This document shows positions 58,545-64,000 of a DNA stretch of 64,000 nucleotides, in pieces; position 1 is the stretch's first letter; each line of letters begins with the position of its first letter. The notes under the pieces are model-generated. The model was not told the origin of the DNA and ran no database searches. It saw nothing but the letters and a program-made list of their open reading frames with translations. The position numbers were made by a program, and so were the translations under genes. The stretch is from Prosapia bicincta (taxonomy: Eukaryota > Arthropoda > Insecta > Hemiptera > Cercopidae), in contig JBAIZL010000005.1 in assembly GCA_036971475.1 (NCBI GenBank), positions 161,455,386-161,519,385 on the forward strand, in the 5' to 3' direction.

Positions 58545-58945
58545 AATCCCCTTCTTCTACAAGGGGCTATAACTGGTAGTTATAGGCCTACCCCTGATGG
58601 ATAGTAGCTATACTGCAGCTTAGATCCTGCCATGATCCACTCTAAATCTTCTACCAGAGGATGTTTAGTTCCTATCCTAATCCTCTTCATCTACAAGGGG
58701 CTATAACAGGAAGTTATAGGCCTACCCGAGATAGAGAGCAGCTATACTGTAGTTTTGATCCTGCCATGATTCACTCTACATCTTCTACTAGGGGTGATTT
58801 TGATCCTATCTTAATTCTCTTCATCTACAAGGGGCTATAACTGGTAGTTATATCCCTGATAGAGCGCAGCTGTACTGGAGTTTTGATCATGCCATGATCC
58901 ACTCTAAATCATCTATTAGGGGATGTTTTGTTACTATCTTAATCT
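58545..58945. repeat. Three-copy tandem repeat, about 125-131 bp
   Basis: Copies start near 58551, 58684 and 58808 with 'tctacaaggggctataac' and share 'agttatag', 'gatcctgccatgat.cactct' and 'aggg.atgtttt.tt.ctatc'. Copies 1 and 2 contain TAGGCCTA; copy 3 has lost it. Confidence 0.9.
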
Positions 58946-59689
58946 ACACATCCTATCTTCACAATTCTTCGTAGACGATGATAGTTATGTTTGATCGCCT
59001 TAAAGCTACAAACCTTAAAAAGTAAACAAATATTTAAATCTAGTAGACCTAACTGTTGTTTATAGAAGAGAAACCAACTATACATAGTAAGAATGAATCT
59101 TGGCCCTCTATTAACCTAAGATGAAATCGAAAAAGACAATGATAACAAAAAATGAGAATAATCTGTGGGCCAATCGACACGCTAATACTCTTTGATGACA
59201 CTTTATAAAAGAAAGTGGCGGAAACAACATTTATGAAAGAGAGTTTAACCCTAGTAACTAGTTAAAGTCATCATTCTCTACTCAAAAAAGACACTTAACC
59301 CCCCCCCCCCCCGTGTTGTTTCAGACGCTAGTCAGCCGATTTGAGGAGGGTTTTGCTTGTGTTCGCAAGGGCAGTGGCTTCACATATTAAGTTTTAGATT
59401 TTCCACATTTTCGCTTTATCTCTGTCCTATACTGAGCGAAAGAATAGAGAGAATTCATTTTTTTCATAAATTTTTATTTTTTACAAGTTTTGTTACTGAT
59501 TTTTATTGATATCTCTTCAGAGGAAAACTTTTCTCAAGTTACGAAGAAATGACAAGCTGCTCAACATGAGATAAGCCGATGACAATGTCCTTTTAGCCGA
59601 CTACAGAAAAGAATGGGTTATCGGTTGGTTGTTTTGGCAAATAAAACATGAAATGACCTTTCAATTTTGAGTATTACCAAAAGAAAATA
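58946..59689. other. No gene recognised; short poly-C tract
   Basis: Contains a C run at about 59300-59312. No other feature. Confidence 0.4.
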
Positions 59690-60098
59690 CAGTAGAATCT
59701 CGATTATCCAGGGTAAAGAGAAGCAAGGTACCTCGAATAATCGAAAATTCGGAAAACACGGACTCTGTTGAAGACCGAGTGAGAAATGTATGGTGAAATG
59801 AATGAAAACGAGTCCAGAGATGGAAAAAAGTATCTACTGCATTGTCAAATGAAAAAAAAAATTATTGACGTATAAATAAAAATAAAATACAAAAACAAAA
59901 AAGCAGTACATTTTCCTGCTAAACATTATTTCTGTAAGATAGGCGTTCTTACTTTAAGTGATAAAGTCATATTTTACACCATTGCTTTAAAGGAATAGCG
60001 GGAACAAAAATGTATAAACGTAGGTCTACTGTATATTGTTTTTACTACCTCGGTTAGCCAGGAACTCGGTTATCCGGGGCTCGGATAATTGAGACTAT
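59690..60098. mobile_element. pogo-type MITE, copy 2
   Basis: The left terminus CAGTAGAATCTCGATTATCC follows TA. The right end on the minus strand reads TAGTCTCAATTATCCGAG. The interior is collinear with 11905-12328. The two copies differ enough to be old. Confidence 0.65.
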
Positions 60099-60673
60099 AC
60101 TTTACATTTGAATATAAACAAACGATAAATTAAAAACGAGGATTTTGTTTGTGAAAAGTTAGAGCACTTCACTTCTCTGAGTGAAGTGTTTATCATTATT
60201 TTCTTCACCAGGAGTGATCGTAATCCCCCGTGTTATTACTATGATCCCATTCTCATAAATAAAATAGCTGACTCACAGCTTGCCGAGGGTACGAACAGAT
60301 GAATATCTGTTCAAATCTCATCTTGATTATTAGACAATAAAACTGTTTCTTTATCGCCGGTGTAAAGAGTTCAGGTACGTAAAAGTTTATAAGGATGAGT
60401 TGCTTAGGTTGATGTTTTATTAATATACGAGTAAATCGTAAAAGGTTATGGAAAATTGAAACCTTACAGAAAAGAGGGTTTTGTACGCAACATTTCACAA
60501 TTACGTTTTATGTAATTATTTAAGGGATAATCTTTAGAAAGAGGTTATTAATTTTAGTTTCAAGCTTAAAGGCCATTTTTATCTTTGTATAATAGAAAGG
60601 CTTGAGCATATGAGTATAGTATAAGAGTGAACTAACTGAAGTAAACAACTAAGCTCTATCGAAGTAATAAATA
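60099..60673. other. No feature seen
   Basis: A/T-rich sequence with no recognised gene or repeat. Confidence 0.4.
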
Positions 60674-61065
<392 letters not shown>

Positions 61066-62689
61066 GTGTTTAATGTTACACCTAGTAAAATTCACTCAGA
61101 TAATAGCGTTTTTTGTTATACATGTTTTAGCAGATAGCCCTACATTTAAACAAAAATTGGACCGAAATAATTTTTGTATGAAAATATATTTATCCAAAAT
61201 TTCATAGAAAGGTTAACTTCTCTAAAAGTTTCGGTCTAAAGATATGATTAATGTTAGCATATTATCTCAATACCGTATTATATAGGCCAGATATTTTACA
61301 CGAACAATATTAAAATTTACTTGTGGATTCGGGTTTATTTCTCACGCTCATCAAGACCTTGTTTATTTTGAAGGAATTGAACTTTATATTTATTTTGGAC
61401 CAGCTTATTGACTAAGCAGAATGATAGATTTTGTTATGCTCTCTGTTTACGGATTTTTTAATCTATCAATTCCAGCTCTGAAGAGATTGGTTGAAATTAT
61501 TTCCTTTAATATATTGTAGTCATTATATCCAAGATTAATTAACTTGTCATTTGAAGAACAAGTTGCAAAATATATCTCTAATATTGTCTATTAATATCTA
61601 TTAATATTAATAGTCTATTGACTATAATATTCCCTTTATGACATTTTGTGATAACTTTATGATTATGATCTTTTTGTCTTATTATATACTTTTCTGTATT
61701 CATCACTTGATTTTATACTATTTATAATTATTGATTTTGATTTCATAAATACGTTTTCAAAGTACAAATATTGACATAATTTTAAATGAAAATTAAAATA
61801 GTTTTCAATCCTTATTATACAAATAACAAAACAACTATTTAATTTTACAATATTATAAACTTTAAAATAACAACTTTTTATGTAGAATATTATTAGTGAA
61901 TAATTAAATAGTAACAATTAAAATAACAACTTGACAAATAATTACGAACAAATTATATTCCAGAGATTTATATGATTTATGCTGACTCAATTTGTCACCT
62001 TAAAATGTTTGGCGTGGTTTTATAAAAATTACCTCAGCTCAATTTAGCTGTGTTATTATATTTGTATGTTATTCTTTTATTACGTTGTTTAAGTTTGACT
62101 GGTTCCTGAGAAGGATCCATGTGTGAAGCGAAACGTTGCACAATGTAACGAACGTTCTTCCCGTCTTCCTTTCCATACCATTCATTATAGAAACACTGTA
62201 AGAGACGTGGAAATTCACGACAGAGAGTTGTTTTAAAACAGCTGATTAAGGCAAAGCGCGGGAACACATTACCGGTGTTAAATGGTCGGGAAAATGGTGG
62301 AGAACTACGCAAACACGCGGAATGTAGCGCACACAAACAACGAAAGTATTAATATTTATTACCACGAGAAGACAGCCTGAACGCCCTCTTCCCTGAAGTG
62401 CTAAGGAAAAGTGTTGAATATTGTAAAACCGTCGTCAGTGTATTACATTGAGTCAATGTATGAAACATGGCTTTAGTTTCTCCTGACACTATGCAAATTC
62501 TTAGTAAATGCAATGGTTTCCAATTTGATTTCATGACGTCATTCCTGATTTTACGAGAAATTTTACGAGGAGAAATGGAAGGTAAATTTTTAAAAAATTA
62601 TAAATTATGTTTATATTGTACAGTAATTGTACTTTCTCTTCTTTGTTCTAACAATGCAGTTCTGTATCTGATCTTTTTCATAGGAGTGT
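61066..62689. other. No gene recognised; one short repeat shared with 45 kb
   Basis: At 62078-62145, 'ttattacgttgtttaa' and 'ctggttcctgagaagg' match 45071-45135, and a GCGAAACGTTGC word follows that resembles the 3' half of the hammerhead-like motifs, but no stem I can be drawn. The rest is A/T-rich. Confidence 0.35.
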
Positions 62690-63165
62690 CTCTTATTAAA
62701 CTCCTTTTATTAGCTCACACTTTCCTGATACATATTTTGTACAAAATTTCAATCGTTAATAAAATACGTTTTTATTCATCCAATCTAGTTCAAACAGATT
62801 TTTTTAAAATCTACAGTGGATGACAATTGATGAATACAGTTTTTTCAAATATTTCTTCAATAATTCAATTATAAAATTTGTGAATTTCGAACTGAGAATC
62901 TTACATGTTCGAAGTCTAGCTCGTCTGGCCACTGTGCCAACTTTCCAATTCCTGGAAATATTTCTCAAAGATGTATGCGAATTCTTCTCCCCATCTGGTT
63001 GTTGTCGAAACCTTAATTGTACAACCTTAAAGTGTTGCCATTGTTACCACATAATATAATTAATAGTGCTCTAGGGTAACTAAAATAATTTTTATGTGTA
63101 TTAATCTCAGTAGGAATTTAATTAAAATTTTGTTTTAGTATTACTTTATTTTTAACATACAATTG
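62690..63165 (-). repeat. Dispersed repeat family A, copy 3 (inverted), with tRNA-like core
   Basis: On the minus strand it runs from 'cctactgagatt' (about 63110) to 'agctcacac' and matches copies 1 and 2. A tRNA-like segment at 62882-62943 (minus) has an A box (GTTGGCACAGTGGCCA) and, about 40 bases on, a B-box-like CAGTTCGAAATTC. This is the best-preserved tRNA-like core of the three copies. Confidence 0.65.
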
Positions 63166-63406
63166 TTCAAAGTGTTGCTTTGTTGCTTAGGGTGATTGCC
63201 GGTAAGCCACTTATCCCATTCGGAGAATAGGAAGCTACTCTGAATTTAGGTTTAAGACAAGGACATATAACCTCATACTTTATAAAGCGGAACACGTCAT
63301 CACGTGTTAGAGACACTCGTCTGAAGTAGACCTACTCTCTGTTGGAGTTGTAAACAGATGTCTACCCGTTCTATTTCCCTGTCGTAGAAGCGGTGGCAGA
63401 AAGAAA
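63166..63406. promoter_or_regulatory. Weak promoter candidate upstream of 63407
   Basis: A TATA-like CTTTATAAAGC lies near 63276, and a perfect E-box CACGTG at 63301. Both are common by chance; the only reason to note them is the ATG with a splice-donor signal downstream. Confidence 0.15.
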
Positions 63407-63458
63407 ATGCGTACAGTGAAATATGTGTACAAGAGGAAACAACAGCAATTGACGAGGG
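63407..63458 (+). CDS. Possible first coding exon
   Basis: From ATG 63407 the frame reads MRTVKYVYKRKQQQLTR and reaches ACGAGG|GTAAGT at about 63457, a consensus splice donor. The frame also stays open without splicing to 63736 (109 codons, basic, no known domain). No homologue is recognised and the exon is very short, so this is a low-confidence suggestion only. Confidence 0.15.
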
Positions 63459-64000
63459 TAAGTGGTAAATTTCACAAGAGAAAAAAGCATACAAACCAAA
63501 CTCCAATTGTCAACCCAGGTCATCTACCACTAAACTATTTGCTAATAACTTTAGAGGTTTTGAATTCTCCCAGTCAAAATGGGTCAAAAAAGGGTTTCCA
63601 CATTAGCAATGGTCACTTTGCTTTTAACTGTCGAGGTGATAAGTTCGATTTAATCGAAAGAGACTTTTCAAAAGAGGCTGAAACTTCGACTCCTTTGCAC
63701 ACGAGACTGGAGAAAAGGAAAGAAATCAAAGTATAATTTTATAGTATATTTTTATTAAAGTATAAATTTTTAAAAAATATATAAAAATACCTAGAAACTG
63801 GAGATTAATGTCTTGTTTAGGATCTCTTTCCTAAATCCAAAAAACAATTAGAATAGACCCAAGAAATCAGATGGTAAAATCAAAAATATTGGTCAAGTTG
63901 TATTAGGCCTATATATTAAAATGAAAAAATTCTGTAGAATGAAAGAAATTTTTTTTCATCGGAAATATAAAACAACAACAAAATTACCGAGGTTACAAGC
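63459..64000. other. No further feature seen
   Basis: The unspliced frame from 63407 ends at 63736. The remainder is A/T-rich with TAGGCCTA near 63905. Confidence 0.35.

Noticed and set aside
62096..62145. Hammerhead-like CCTGAGAAGG...GCGAAACGTTGC
   Set aside because: Core has A where G8 is required and no stem I pairing can be drawn; kept only as a dispersed-repeat similarity to 45 kb.

Overview
This window is eukaryotic, intergenic or intronic DNA that is A+T-rich and crowded with repeats. I cannot support a single complete host protein-coding gene. The mix of elements (a Penelope-like retroelement with a GIY-YIG domain, a mariner, hAT and pogo-like DNA transposon relics, tRNA-derived SINE-like repeats, long AC/TG tracts, satellites) suggests an arthropod, most likely an insect. 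The very common palindrome TAGGCCTA may be a lineage signature, but I cannot name the species from sequence alone. Layout: 1-3640 is the edge of a 128-bp satellite array that is homogeneous and higher-order-organised up to about 2260 and then decays. 6.7-7.7 kb holds a SINE-like element and the first copy of a dispersed repeat, here called family A. 8.94-9.81 kb is a 32-bp minisatellite with a 12-unit higher-order period. 11.9-12.3 kb is a pogo-type MITE, 13.0-13.2 kb a small foldback, 13.5-14.2 kb a G-rich minisatellite, and 14.5-15.3 kb a second family A copy carrying a 176-bp near-perfect palindrome. 16.6-19.9 kb contains two hAT relics, 21.5-21.9 kb a MITE, and 28.0-28.5 kb a foldback. The centrepiece is 30.065-35.161 kb: two near-identical 2542-bp Penelope-like copies joined head to head around a 13-bp spacer, bounded by (TA)n tracts. 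35.25-36.03 kb is a pogo/Tigger relic, 38.4-39.8 kb retroelement tails, 40.05-40.44 kb a foldback with a 12-bp target-site duplication, 48.5-49.7 kb a dead mariner, 50.9-51.6 kb an old degenerate tandem repeat, 53.1 kb and 60.7-61.1 kb long dinucleotide tracts, 58.5-58.9 kb a three-copy tandem repeat, and 62.7-63.2 kb a third, inverted family A copy. Several 0.2-0.5-kb islands of more complex sequence (8.0-8.6, 23.4-23.6, 42.6-42.9, 55.7-56.0, 57.2-57.5 kb) are the best candidates for conserved regulatory DNA. How the parts connect: the Penelope-like copies end in a fold with hammerhead-ribozyme topology that overlaps the reverse-transcriptase stop codon. Hammerhead or hammerhead-like motifs, always in inverted pairs pointing outward, recur in three small non-autonomous foldbacks (13.0, 28.0 and 40.1 kb). 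The copy at 40.16-40.21 kb (minus strand) has an almost consensus core. I regard this recurring geometry, an inverted dimer with an outward-facing ribozyme at each end, as the most interesting pattern in the window. All assignments are by eye; no database search was run.
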